Positions 44,823-56,406 of a stretch of 64,000 nucleotides of DNA are shown here, one piece after another (position 1 is the first letter of the stretch; each line of letters starts with the position of its first letter). The notes under the pieces were generated by a model. The model was not told the DNA's origin, ran no database searches, and worked only from the letters and a program-made list of their open reading frames with translations. The stretch comes from Epiperipatus broadwayi. Taxonomy: Eukaryota; Onychophora; Udeonychophora; Euonychophora; Peripatidae. The stretch lies in assembly GCA_028023455.1 (NCBI GenBank), contig JAQFVV010006221.1:10530825-10594824 (forward strand). Direction: 5' to 3'. A program made the translations under genes and the position numbers.

Positions 44823-45238
44823 CCATCTATCTCTGCACATATACGCTATAAGTGCTCAGATATATATTAAGATAGCCAAACCTCATACTTTAATGGACAG
44901 GCTTCAATCTACTCCATATTCCAACTCTTCAATCATCCATCCAATTGAAAATCTGACGATGGAATAAGCCTGTGTTTCAGTTATTACATAATAGAGATGT
45001 CTGCCCATCCCTTGTATATGTATTAAATGGATTATGTCCTGTACTTGAGGGACGAGATTGACCTTAGGTCAACATGGGTGTGACAATAATCTCGGCCTCA
45101 GGGTGGCCTTTGAGCATTCCATGATCAGATTTTCAATTGGATGGGTGGTATGGAGTAGATTGAAGCCTGTTCATTAAAGTATGAGGTTTGGCTATCTTAA
45201 TATATATCTGAGCACTTATAGCATATATGTGTAGAGAT

Positions 45239-45298
45239 GATAATCTGGACCAACTGATGATTGCTGGTTTAGCATGAAATACGTATATTGGTGATTAT
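45239..45298 (+). ncRNA. Type I hammerhead ribozyme (Rep-B)
   Basis: GATAATC-TGGA-CCAA, CTGATGA, stem II TGCT-GGTTT-AGCA, GAAA, ATACGTAT, A45287 as cleavage base, TTGG-T-GATTATT. Mirror copy of 44764-44822. The T-T opposition next to the core in stem II may reduce activity. Confidence 0.87.
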
Positions 45299-45804
45299 TT
45301 ATCTTTTCAACATATATATGTTCAGGTGTATCAGTGTTATGAGACAGTGTGGAGAGTGGTAAGTCGTGTGAAAGTCTGTGCTCATATTTCCTATATATTA
45401 CATATATAGACACAGGTATATAATAAGCCTGTGTTCCAGTTATTACATAAAAGTATATTTTACAATTTTTTTTATTAAAAAAATAAAATATTTTAATAGC
45501 AATGAAATGATTAAAGTATTTTTATTGTAAATGTAAATATGCATTTATAAACATCTAACAAGAAACTATTTGTAAAACTATACCTATATGTCAGCTTCTC
45601 TACCTAATAGCAGAAGAAATAACTACACAATGTGATATTAAGACCAAGAAATAATATTTAATCGTTTTGGTGGTAAGCTATCATGGCTTGCTCCCCTATT
45701 AGCATTATCTGTTCTAGAAAACTATATACACATATACATTTATAGTTTTATAACTAAATTTTGTTAATAAATTTTATTTACCAAAAAATTGAAATCTTAT
45801 AGCA

Positions 45805-46308
45805 CAGGGGTTTCCAACAAGTCGATCGTCATCCACCGGTCGATCGCAAAACCAGCAAGAGCTGCTGATAAGTCAAGACTTATAAGTTTTTTTGTTATTT
45901 TTGTTTTTGTTCTAATTTTTTTTTCAATTCTGGATAGGTGAAGTCCACTAAGTCGTATCATTATTGAAAATAATATTTTTAATCTTGATTTAATGTAGCT
46001 AATTTGAATTAATAAATATTGTTAATAATTACTCATGTTGCTTTAATTCCCCCAAACATGAGTTTTTTGGCCCGTTAAATAATTGTTATTTTTTATTAGA
46101 TAGATAGGCTCCTCCACTTAGACAAGTCGATCGCCTATGACAACAAGTCGATTTCAAAACATTTTAAAAATAAAAAGTAGAGAGGTCATCGCAGCAGCCT
46201 TGCAAGCAAGTAGTTGGTTGCAGACAGTTGTGGGTTCGCCTCCCGGACGATGCTATGACATATGAAAAAAAAAGTAGATCTTATGAACACAAAAGTTGGG
46301 CACTCCTG
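45805..46308 (+). mobile_element. Non-autonomous hAT transposon with nested SINE
   Basis: The left end CAGGGGTTTCCAAC and the right end GTTGGGCACTCCTG are imperfect inverted repeats of the hAT CAGGGGT type. A perfect 8-bp duplication TTATAGCA flanks it at 45797-45804 and 46309-46316, the length hAT transposases make. The interior repeats AAGTCGATCG and has no transposase. A SINE is inserted at about 46178-46273. Confidence 0.92.
46178..46273 (+). repeat. 5'-truncated SINE inserted in the hAT element
   Basis: AGAGGTCA, a TTGCAAGCA loop, GTGGGTTCGCCTCCCGG and ATGACATATGAAAAA are SINE landmarks with an extra insert near 46210. AAAAAGTAG occurs on both sides (about 46171-46179 and 46268-46276), a likely target duplication. 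Confidence 0.75.
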
Positions 46309-46426
46309 TTATAGCAGACTAGAAAATGTATCTCTTAGTTCCTCTGGACAAATGAAAGAATAATTATTACATGTAATCGTACAATTTGAACGTTCAAAAT
46401 TATGCTGAAAGATAATAATTACATTT

Positions 46427-46630
46427 ATGATAAATGCTTAGCCAGAGCGAGCACTTGGTCAGGGGTTTGGGGAGGGGTTCCTGACAGACATATTTTAAGT
46501 GCTGGCTCTGGCTAAGCATTTATCATAAAGCTTGTAGAGGAATTGGCAATCCTCACTGTTTATAACTTACAAGCTTAAGAGATAGGGTCATGTGATCTAT
46601 GAATTGATCTATGACTCTTATTTTGATTAT
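46427..46630. mobile_element. Hairpin element with 14-bp duplication
   Basis: ATGATAAATGCTTAGCCAGAG is mirrored by CTCTGGCTAAGCATTTATCAT, followed by a one-sided tail of about 100 bp that includes AAGAGATAGGGTCATGTGAT, close to the Rep-A B tail. 14-bp direct repeat TAATAATTACATTT at 46413-46426 and 46631-46644. No hammerhead core. Confidence 0.8.
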
Positions 46631-46699
46631 TAATAATTACATTTGTCTTTGATGGACAATTCAACTGAGTACTCCAAGCAAAATATATAAACTAGTATA

Positions 46700-46994
46700 T
46701 AAATAAGCATTTATTTTTATAGCGTCCGTATATAATTGTAATTACATTCATATCGGCCTTTCAAGCCAATTGTGCAAACGCTTTGCGAGTGTTAAATAAT
46801 AAATGAATACCCTCTGACCAATACAAGATATAGAATTTATTGCTTATATATAAATATTTGAGTCGTAGGAATAAGAGGGATTCTTTTTATTCCTGCATAA
46901 ATTCTATATCTTGTATTGGTCAGAGGGTATTCATTTATTATTTAACACTCGCAAAGCGTTTGCACAATTGGCTTGAAAGGCCGATATGAATGTA
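46700..46994. mobile_element. Hairpin element with 96-bp arms and 13-bp duplication
   Basis: Arms 46743-46838 and 46901-46996 are almost exact mirror images (ACATTCATATCGGCCTTTC and GAAAGGCCGATATGAATGT at the ends). A one-sided leader lies at 46700-46742. 13-bp direct repeat ATAAACTAGTATA at 46687-46699 and 46995-47007. No hammerhead core found. Confidence 0.82.
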
Positions 46995-47177
46995 ATAAAC
47001 TAGTATAATACACACACATGAATATATTTTTCTTGTAGAGGTATCAGAGAATGCTTCAAGCCAGAGTACAACTTCTAAAATTTGAGGAAATGTAATTCTT
47101 ATGACAATGTCGTACTGTACACATAAGAATAATGACAAAATTTGTTTATACAATAAATAGCAATAAGATCAATTATG

Positions 47178-47240
47178 TTTAAAACAAACAACCTTAAACT
47201 ACTTAAAATCAAAACAAACAACCTTAAACTACTTAAAATC
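47178..47240 (+). repeat. 31-bp perfect tandem duplication
   Basis: AAAACAAACAACCTTAAACT followed by ACTTAAAATC occurs twice in direct succession. Confidence 0.9.
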
Positions 47241-47923
47241 ATTTTCTACATTTACTCCTTGCTTCCATAGTAATTAATAATTGTTTTAAAAACATTAAAC
47301 CAACAATCTGTGAATTTTTGACATCGAGTTAAAATAAAAGTTGAAATATGAAATACTTCTTTCTATTTATTATAGTAGTAATAAAGTTGTGCTAACACAC
47401 ATATAAATTAACAAATTAATTGTAATCAACAAATTAAAATGGATAAGCGCTTTCGAGAAAATGTATTTCTCATAGTCATAGCCTGTTATGACTCACCCAT
47501 TGGAATCATTATATATGTACAATATGCAAACTTTATGCAAATGAGTCAATTAGTCCATCATTTGGATATAGCAAAACATGATTCTTTGCAATTAATAGTA
47601 AAGGAGTCTGCCGCTATGAAGTAAGCTTTCTTTACCTTACGTTCAACATCGTGCCTCTCAGTACAAACCAATTTTTCAGAGGCGGGTTCGAACTCATGTT
47701 CGGATACTTTTTGATGATGTGCAAAAACTAGTATGCGACTTATTATACCTATCATCTTTAATATTTCTATTTCTTATTTGTTTGTTTTTAAGGATATGGT
47801 CTAGAAATTCAAAGTTTTTACATGAAACTCATTAGTAATAATTGAGGCAAAGATTTGTTTATTTTTACAAATTTATTTTGTATTTTTTTTATTCTTTATA
47901 TGAATATTTTTATTAATAAAGTG
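47241..47923. other. No recognised gene
   Basis: A 60-codon frame on each strand at 47439-47755 matches nothing I know. A B-box-like GGGTTCGAACTC lies at 47682. Confidence 0.4.
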
Positions 47924-47938
47924 TCTATAAGGGACTTG

Positions 47939-48399
47939 AACTCAGACTTTCAAGCTCCCTTCAGCTATCCATTCTTACACAGTTGATACACATGACCACA
48001 TACATTTGAAAAAGATAAATGAACTCCAGTATATATATTTTGTGCTGAACCAGCACTCATCAGTTGGTCCAGATCATCTCCTGTAATTATATATAATCAA
48101 TGCTCAGTTTATATTAAGATAGCAAATTTTCAAACTTTAATGGACACAGTTTAATCGACAGAGCACTAATTATATATATATGTTTGGGAGATGATGATCT
48201 AGACCAATTGATGAGTGATGGTTTAGCATGAAATACATTTATTGTATATCATTTATCTTTTTTACATGTGTGAGGTCATGGGTATCAGTTGTATAAGATA
48301 GAGCGGATAGCTGAAAGGAATTTAAGGCCTGTATTCAAGTCCCTTATAGTTACATCTAAAACTCCATGTATATAAATTATTTTTGTATTGAATCAAATA
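47939..48399. mobile_element. Rep-B foldback
   Basis: Left arm from AAGGGACTTGAACTCAGA, right arm ending TATTCAAGTCCCTTATAG, then a one-sided tail to 48399. The 15-bp duplication TAATAAAGTGTCTAT / TAATAAAGTATCTAT (one mismatch) is at 47924-47938 and 48400-48414. Confidence 0.82.
48021..48077 (-). ncRNA. Hammerhead ribozyme (Rep-B), GAAA lost
   Basis: Minus strand: GGACCAA, CTGATGA, perfect stem II GTGCTG-GTT-CAGCAC, AAAA instead of GAAA, A/T-only stem III. The mirror copy at 48191-48250 keeps GAAA but has TTGATGA, so each arm has lost a different core base. Confidence 0.75.
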
Positions 48400-48659
48400 T
48401 AATAAAGTATCTATGTTTTGAAATAATAGTTTTAAAATTTTATCTTTTACTTATGGAATTTAGTGTGAAATAACCAGGGTGAAATTTATTAACTCCTTTG
48501 ACATCTAAGATAAGCATTTCAATGGGAATGATTTTCTTTTCTACTTGAATGTCTAAACTTTATTGATGAGCTTTCTAATCATTTTGTTAATCCAATTTAG
48601 CTCTCAAAATTTTTAAATATCCGTGCTTTGTTTTAAAAATATAATAAAAAAAAAACTCA

Positions 48660-48975
48660 TAGAATTTGATAACTGAGATTGACCTTGTACATGGTTTGAA
48701 AATGTCTTCAGATGTTTATATAATGGTTAATATACATAAATCACATAAGTTCATCATTAATTCGATTCCTATGCTAGAACTGTCACTGGTCAGCCCACAG
48801 CACCTAAAGAAGAGCAGAGAATAATATCACTCATGTGCTATTATTAACAACTGAATGTAATTGGAAAATTTAAATAAAAACATTAATTATTTAACATTAG
48901 ATGATGGAAGTATCCCATATATAAATACACCTAAATTGCCATCAGCACCCTCTTCAGGCAAATAATAATAGCAAT
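48660..48975 (+). repeat. Rep-T repeat, diverged
   Basis: Contains ATTCGATTCCTATGCTAG, GAAGAGCAGAGAATAATA, GTGCTATTATTAACAACTG and AGATGATGGAAGTA, in the order of the Rep-T copies at 54.3 and 55.2 kb. Confidence 0.65.
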
Positions 48976-50156
48976 CCATTTTTTGTAATATTTTTTTTGA
49001 TTGCAGTAACAGTCTTTTCAGTGTAAATTAAAAATTTATTTAAACGATCCCAAAATAAAAGTTAGTAATGACAAAATTCTGTTAAGCCTTTAAAAATTCA
49101 GACTGATTTCCGATTCTGCACAACTAGCCACACAGTAAGTGGCTTGATGTTTTTTTCCAATCATCCATTGCTAAGATCTTTGTGTAGATTCAATGGTTTT
49201 TATCACAGTATATTATCGTCTACTAAAACATTTTTTACTCTTATCCTCCACACACAAATTTAATGCTTGTTCAGTCTTCGTTAAATATTTACCACATACT
49301 CTAACTGTATCTTTAGTAGTTTATAGGCAATAAGTAATTTCAGTATAAATTTATTTTTTTATTATTATTTTATGAACTAGTAATACATTTTTACTGAATA
49401 TCTAGTCAGCTTTAAGCATTCATCCTTTAATTTTTAAACTAAATCTAATACTTTTATTTTAACACTGTAAACAAAGTGCTTCGTAATTTTTTTGATTTTA
49501 ATTTTCCAATTCATAGGAGTAAGACACCATATATAAACATTATAAAATTTTAATTTATTTAATTAGATTTTTCTCAGGTAGTGCAATTTCAGGTATGAGA
49601 AAGTAAACATGTTAACCAAACTGTATATTTTTTATTAAACAATTGTTGAAAGAAGAGCAAACTATCACCCACAATGATCAAGTTTTTTTAAATACTCGTT
49701 CATAGTGTTTTTGACTCATAAATATATACTTACAATACATTCATATAAAACGAGCATAGATATTGATCAGAAGTGATATTTGGAGAATCATTAGATGGCT
49801 AAATAGATAGAATATAAGTCAACCACATGTCAGTGTGTTTATAAATTGAAAAATATTAAAATTCATTCTATCTGGATTCAAATCTTAACTCATGGATATG
49901 GCAGGAGGGTATTCAAATTACCATTCAATGAGATCATTCCCATCATATAAATAATTATAAATAAATTTCAGTAAAATGAATTGTTTAATTATTGTCATAT
50001 TCATATGGTGTTAACCAAGAGAATATAATATGCAAGTAAAAATGAATTACTTATGTTATTTCCCACTTTTACTTTAAATTTGTTGCTGATTTTATTACTT
50101 AAATATACTTAATTAAAAAGAAAGAATTTCCATCTTTAAAATATATGTTGTACTGA
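48976..50156. other. AT-rich stretch, no gene
   Basis: Fragments such as GCACAACTAGCCACACAGTA (about 49117) hint at decayed retroelement sequence, but nothing is supported. Confidence 0.4.
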
Positions 50157-50379
50157 TCTTATAATAGCTCAATGATATCATGTTGAGTACTGAGGATACT
50201 CTCAAACCCAAACACAAAATAGGGACTTTTGAAAAGATAAGATGCTTTAGATTGGCCTATATAATTAGGATGGAGATTTAAGGTTAAGATGGCTGCTCTT
50301 ATGCTTTCAAAGTCTAAGTTGTGTTTGGGTTTGAGATTATCCTCATTACTCAACATGACATTGTTTAGCTATTATAAGA
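50157..50379. repeat. Palindromic element with 60-bp arms
   Basis: TCTTATAATAGCTCAATG and ACTCTCAAACCCAAACACA mirror TGTGTTTGGGTTTGAGAT and TAGCTATTATAAGA. The inner part is also partly palindromic (GACTTTTGAAA against TTTCAAAGTC). No target duplication found. Confidence 0.8.
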
Positions 50380-50756
50380 ACAGTATGGCACAACTATTAA
50401 AGGGGGAAATCCTTTCTCTTTAATTATATATTAGCTCTGTGCTTAATAAATAATACGAATATTAAATCTGAGTAATAAAAACCCTATAAATAATTACCAT
50501 GACCAGTAATATTAAAAGGATTATATAAAGTTTTTTTTTGCATCTTGATCTGTACATTGGGCCAATCATCTTTCAACTTATCTTCAGTTTTTATATCCAT
50601 AGATATCTTTTTTCAAAGTACATTTATCTAATGTAGAAAATATTATTATTATTATTGGGATATATCAAAATAAATCTAGTTTACACATCAATTAATACCA
50701 ACAGGGCATTCATCTGACAGCATACCTTAAAAATATTTCCTTAATTATGTCAATCA

Positions 50757-51150
50757 TCATCATCATCATTATCAACCATTATCAATCCACTGCAGGATGA
50801 AGGTCTCTCCAAGTTTAATCCATCTCCGATCTTTAGTTTCTCTTCTCCACATCACCCCTGCACACTTTCTTATTTCATATCCGTCTCACATATGGTCTCT
50901 TTCTGGATCTTTTACAATCTCTTGGAATCCAGTTTAAAATTTCAGTTGTCCATCTATTATCATCTCTTCTAGCAATATGTCCAGCCCAACTCCACTTCAA
51001 TCTTTTAATTTTTTCAATGAGGTCAGTAACACCCTGTTTGTTCTCTTACCCATACATTGTGTTTTTGATCTGTTCTTGTTACTCCCAACATACATCTCTC
51101 CATACTTCTTTGAGTGGTCTGAAGTCTCTGTATTGCTCTTCTAGTAATAC
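50757..51150 (-). pseudogene. LINE-A 3' fragment with (ATC)n tail
   Basis: The tail (ATC)n at 50757-50773 is followed by the complete C-terminal region and runs further upstream than most copies (to the VTRKDQK and RSMLGV region at about 51060-51145). Confidence 0.85.
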
Positions 51151-51478
51151 CGAAGATTAAATCAATACTGAAGATTAAATCAATTACTAAATAAGATTAT
51201 TGTGGGTAAAATTAAGAAATAAATAGAAACATTTAGTTCTTAAAACACTTAAAGCGAAGAGATAAGTTTTTCATTGCTACAGAACTAGCAAACATAATTA
51301 ATTATATATGAAAATTATATTTACAGAGTATCTCATTTGACAACACTTAGCATATATCTATTTCCTGCTTAAGAAAACTTGAGTGTTCTAATATTCACAT
51401 AATTTTAAAAAAGATCAATTCTATCTTCTGCCAAAATTTTTAAATTAACAAAATTATTAATCCAGGTAAGTTATATCT
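51151..51478. other. AT-rich stretch, no gene
   Basis: A short direct duplication (ACTGAAGATTAAATCAAT) near 51150-51185 is the only feature. Confidence 0.5.
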
Positions 51479-51581
51479 TTTTTTTTTTTTTTTTCATGTG
51501 TCAAAGCATTAACTGGGAGGCAAACTCAGACCAGCTGCTTGGAAGGCAGCTATGCTAACCACAAGGCCACCAACGCTTGAC
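51479..51581 (-). repeat. tRNA-derived SINE, UCC-loop subfamily
   Basis: Minus strand GTCAAGCGTTGGTGGCCTTG, a perfect six-pair anticodon-arm-like stem AGCTGC/GCAGCT around CTTCCAA, GAGTTTGCCTCC and a long A-rich tail (T-run in plus orientation). Confidence 0.88.
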
Positions 51582-53906
51582 TTGATATTTTCTTTTTTCT
51601 TTGCGGCATGTCAACAATAGATTACATTTTGCAAGTACAGTTATAATGAGCGTCTAATTAGGTATGTAAGAAATATGTGGACTAAATGTTATTTTATATG
51701 ATGATTGTGTTTCCTTAAATAACTTTTTACTTTGAAAGACTATCTGTAATACTAAATTCATATGTTACAGCTAATATTAATGTAAATTTAAATCTATAGT
51801 GAGCTTTTCTCAGTACTACTCTGAAATTACCTGATATCTTTAATTATTGGTTCATAGATAATCCTTTTGTAAAACTACCAAAAAAAGGTATTTACATATA
51901 TATTACATATGTTTAACTTTGAAACTATACGCTGATTAAAAATAAATGACTAAATAAAAGCTAAATTAAAATTATTTTCTTAATTCATTTATAATCAATA
52001 TTAATGTATGCAGCTAAATTAACTCAGTTTTCTTTCTCTCACTGCTTCCTATCACTTAATAAATTGCCTAGTTATCATTTCATGGCATTGGTTATCTCTC
52101 TGAACTAACTATTGGTGAAGGAATCGTGTGCTTATACAACATATCTATCTTTTAATTACATATTCAGTAATTCTGATTCCTTTTTTCTTTCTTTCTCTGT
52201 TTTTTAACACTTTATTCTTTATATTTCTACCTTTTGTTTCTTTTTCTGGAGTTAGAATAGCCATACTCGTTTACAAGATACTGCTTGTTATAATAATAAT
52301 TATAAAATGATGCGATCGTTGTGCATAGAAATGTGTCCAAGATAATTGATCCAAACGTTAGCGTATATGTAACTAATAGTAACTTAGAATTGTAAATAAT
52401 TTAAAATGGAGATACTTTTATTGTCAATAAAAAGATCTGTCTTAAAAACAAAGCAAATAATAACATCAATGCACTTTAAATTTCCATGATCCTTCAGACA
52501 GTATAAGAGCTCTCTTTTTCTTCCTTAATAATTTGTTTTATTACCTGATTGTAATTTTAAAAAGAGAAAAAGAATCCGTTCAAGTTGAAACAGTCAAGAA
52601 ACCATTTATAGAGACGCATTTAACATTTAAAATTCTATTTGTATTGCTTTTAATAGTATTGTGTTGCAAATTGCTTTTAATAGTATTATGTTGCAAATTT
52701 TCTCCCTCTTTTTAAAACTCAAAATCAATTTATTGACTTTTACAATTTATTTAATAATGCAAATTAATGTCATAAACTGAGTTTATTTTGTTTCTAACAT
52801 TTTATTTTTTCAATAGCTTTCCATTTCTTTCTGTTTTTGTTTTTTTTTAATGTCTTATGACGTTATTATGATTCTGTTTCTTATATTCTATTAGACTTAA
52901 AAAATATTAATTATACTTTTTTTTACATAAAATATTATTTGATGTAATTATTTTTGTTTACTTTTTAAAAGGACAATTATTTAAATGCATTATATTGATC
53001 CTTTTATCTCCATTCTAAACTAATTTCGGAAGTATTTATTAAATAGTTCCATAAGCAGACTCTCCTTATGAAAACCAGTAATTAAAAATTGACCTTTCGA
53101 ATTTGTAATTTAAAGAATTAATAAAGATTATTGTTGAAACACAAAATGATAATAAATATTAAAAAAATCATTGGCGTATTATAGACGGTAGTGAAGAACT
53201 CTTTTTGAAATGGGAGAAAAATTGAAATATAATTTAAAAATATTTTTATCAAAGTCAAAATATAATTTGATTAATTAAAATAATAAAGTATTTTAAAATC
53301 TATTTATATTATTCATTTTTTTAAATCTTCAGTTGATTATATGAAACAAGCTTTTTTTATATTTATTTTCAATTAGACATTTATTATTAATTAGCTTCAA
53401 ACGAAGGTGTTAAATTATTAATTTATTATTTAATTGAATGTGCTATTAAATGTTTTTCTCTTTCTCTATCTCTCTCTTTTTGGTAGATATTTTAAATCAA
53501 GTAATGAAAAATTCTACCTTTACTAACAACTAATGAGTTCTTATTAAAAATTTATTATTTCATCAAAGAATCCATAATTTTAAAAATACTATTTACATTT
53601 TTTAAAGTAAAAGGTTGTAATAAAAAAACGCTAATTAATTTGCTTATCAAATATATTTTTCAACTTAAAAGTAAATCTTTTATTTTTTATTCGAGTGCAT
53701 TATTTATATACAAAAATTTGATAAATTAATTTATGAATTTATTATACATATGGAATTAATATATATATATATATATACCATGCTATTAACCATTTTCTTT
53801 AACTTTACCAACTTCAGTTTTGAGTTAATATATTGAGAGTCTCTGCACTAACTGTAACAGTAAGATTCTGTACTTGTGCAATAATTACTATTTATATGTT
53901 GCACTA
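51582..53906. other. AT-rich stretch, no gene
   Basis: Longest featureless part of the window. A tandem duplication (ATTGCTTTTAATAGTATT twice) lies at 52645-52700, and a (TA)n at about 53758-53777. Confidence 0.6.
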
Positions 53907-54225
53907 TTTCCATCATCTAATATGAGTATATGTCTTTAGAAAATTTTAACTATTTATATATTCCAAATACAATCAACTGTTAGTAATAGCACACAGTATT
54001 ATTCTCACATCTTCTTCAGGTTTTCTGGACTGACTAGTGACAGTACTAGCATGGAAATCGAACCTGGACTCTTAGATTCTTGAGTATTGAATTTTAAGAT
54101 AATGCTCTAATCAAATGAGCCATCCTGTCAAAGGCAACAGTCAGTAGAAAATTTCATATACTTATCTATGAGGTTCCCCCTGATTTCTCCATTTTTTTCC
54201 TAAGAGCAAGTACAAAGAAGAATAT
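53907..54225 (-). repeat. Rep-T repeat with tRNA-like core
   Basis: The minus-strand tRNA-like core (54052-54126) has GGCTCATTTGATTAGAGC (D-arm-like), CTTAAAA loop and GTCCAGGTTCGATTTCC (T-arm-like). The plus-strand left end TTCCATCATCTAATATGAG is the inverted counterpart of the end of the neighbouring copy. It forms an inverted pair with 54291-54705. Confidence 0.75.
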
Positions 54226-54290
54226 TTAAAGAAGCTGCTCACATGACAATGGCAAACAATCCCATCAAGTCAATCTATTATGACTATACA

Positions 54291-54705
54291 TTAGATATGG
54301 AAACCACCAATCAACTTTGCTCTTAGAAAAAAGTAAAGAAATCAGGAGGAATCTCATAGACAAGTATATGAAATTTCTACTGACTGCTGGATTTGGCAGG
54401 ATGGCTCATTTAGTTAAGCATTACCTTAAAATTCAATGCTCAAAAATCTAAGAATTCAGGCTAGTAACATATGAAGATGAGGGAAGATTTAATACCTCTC
54501 GAAACATTGAGTATATACCAACCTGTTTGATGTGCTATTAATAACAATAGAATGTATTTGGAATATTTAAATAAAGTTAAATTTTTTTAAGGCATTCAAT
54601 ACTCTTATTAGATAATGGAAATGTTCCAATATGTAAATACAACTAAAATACCATTATTACAAACCTTCAGGAAAACAATAGTTCCTACCTTTATTCTTTA
54701 AATTT
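54291..54705 (+). repeat. Rep-T repeat with tRNA-like core
   Basis: GAAACCACCAATCAACTTTG, core at 54398-54470 (GGATGGCTCATTTAG, decayed B-box), TGATGTGCTATTAATAACA and CATTCAATACTCTTATTAG at the right end. Confidence 0.75.
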
Positions 54706-54964
54706 CTATCTAAGTTTTCTTTTTTTTTCCTGGACTTAGATTGTCAATAACATTTATATGTAACTGCTAATATATATATATATATATATGTTTACTCCAT
54801 AAAATGATAATGCACACTCAAACACCTATTAGCTACTCATGTTCTAATTGAGTTTGATTTGATGATATGAGTAAACAAAGGCTGGACTCAAATTGGATTG
54901 TAAGCTACCCTTACATATTATAATCATTATTTTTATTTGTAATCATTTTATTACAGATTAATAA

Positions 54965-55215
54965 TATCTCTAGACTTAATCCAGTTGCTTCCATTCATAT
55001 ATTCTATATTTCACATTATCTAAGCAAACTTATTTATCTCATATATCCATCTCAGAAGTGATTTCATTCCACATTTTCTATATGCTCTTTGGATTGAATT
55101 TAAAATTTTAATTTTTTTTATCTACTATCATCTCTTCTAAAGACATGTCTAGACCAATTTTCATTCAGCTTTTTTAATGTTTTTTTTTAATTTTAGGGTT
55201 TGCTCATTCATGTAT
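54965..55215 (-). pseudogene. LINE-A 3' fragment, strongly diverged
   Basis: CTCATATATCCATCTCAGA, CTTTGGATTGAATTTAAAAT and CTACTATCATCTCTTCT line up with the C-terminal LINE-A sequence in order. Rep-T follows directly. Confidence 0.7.
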
Positions 55216-55690
55216 TTTCATCATCTAATATTAGTATTGAATGTGACTGTGCATAATGTATGGAAACCACTAATCAAATTTGCTCTTAAGAAAAAGTGGA
55301 GAAATCAGGAGCAATCTCATACATGAAGTATATGAAATTTCTATTGACTATTGCCTTTGGTAGGATGGCTCAGTTGGTTAGAGCATTAACTTAAAATTCA
55401 ACACTCAAGAATCTAAGGTTCCAGGCTCAATTCCTAAGCTAGTACTGTCAGTGGTCAGGCCACCAACACTTGAAGAAGAGAGGAGAATAATACCTCTCCA
55501 AACATTGTGCATATACTAACCTGTTTGATATGCTATTACTAACAGTTGAATGTATTTGGAATATTTAAATAAAGTTAAATTTTCTAGACGTTCAATACTC
55601 ATATTGGATGATGGAAATAGTCCAGTATATAAATACAATTAAAATACCATCATCACAAACCTTCAGGAAAACACTAGTGAGACAGATTTC
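55216..55690 (+). repeat. Rep-T repeat, best tRNA-like core
   Basis: Core 55362-55436: AGGATGGCTCAGTTGG and TTAGAGCATTAACTTAAAATT (D-arm and anticodon arm, UAA at the anticodon position), then GTTCCAGGCTCAATTCC. Ends CATCATCTAATATTAGTAT and ATACTCATATTGGATGATGG are inverted repeats of each other, so this tRNA-bearing unit also has terminal inverted repeats. Confidence 0.8.
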
Positions 55691-56247
55691 TTAAGGCACA
55701 TAAGCATATTTTCTTATAACATTAGACTATTTTTACTAAAAGCAGCACATTTAAACAAAATTCTCAAAATTTATTCTTTTACATTTTTAATCTGTATTAA
55801 TAATTTAATCGAGAGATTTAGAGTTTTTAACTTTTAATTCATTATATTCAATCTTTTCCCTTTCTATTTTGAAAACCCATTTAAACGTTAGTTATTGTTT
55901 TGTCATTTATATTTTGTCCTACTTTTTTGATTTCTCTGATAATTCTTACAATATTTCCGGAATCTTTAAAACATTATGTGCAGAACCAATCAACTATAAA
56001 ATTTAAATGACTTAAATATTTATTCATTTAGTTTCCTCTTTTAATTTGCAAAATACTTTCAATGAAACTGCTGTAAAAATGCTTTGAAAGATGGAATCGT
56101 TTGATCATAGCTTTATATATATATTCAATTTCTTACTTCCAGCAAGTAATATTATCTCTGCATTTTTATAAATATTGTTTAGAATTTGACAATATCCTAG
56201 ATTATAGCATGATTTTTCAAAAGCTTAATCGTTAACAAAGCACTTAA
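55691..56247. other. AT-rich stretch, no gene
   Basis: No feature supported. Confidence 0.5.
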
Positions 56248-56347
56248 ATACTTTTTCATAAACAAGGCAAACTCTCCATACACTAGTGCCACCCTGTGCC
56301 AACCAGAGTAATCAGTGGATGCCAGAAGGCTTGTGCATAAAATCCCT

Positions 56348-56406
56348 ATCCAATATCCCCAGATTAGTTTCTGGCTTGTGGCCTTCATCAGTGAGGAGCT
56401 TTGGAT
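56348..56406 (-). ncRNA. Hammerhead ribozyme (Rep-A)
   Basis: Minus strand: CCTCA, CTGATGA, stem II GGC-CACAA-GCC, GAAA, ACTAAT (one change breaks the palindrome), C, TGGGG, ATATT, GGAT. Confidence 0.82.

Larger units (their letters stand above)
44665..45446. mobile_element. Rep-B long foldback with 16-bp target duplication
   Basis: Arms of about 300 bp (44665-44965 and 45095-45410) mirror each other and each holds a hammerhead. The right end adds a tail finishing GCCTGTGTTCCAGTTATTAC, a block also present once near the centre (44969-44993). Perfect 16-bp direct repeat ATAAAAGTATATTTTA at 44649-44664 and 45447-45462. Confidence 0.9.

Noticed and set aside
46440-46500. Hammerhead in the 46.4-kb hairpin (CTGACCA)
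   Set aside because: No GAAA partner at a suitable distance and no palindromic stem III.
47558-47755. 65-codon minus-strand frame (EFEPASEKLVCTERHDVERKVKK)
   Set aside because: Charged and gene-like, but there is no family match, no neighbour exon and a competing frame on the other strand.
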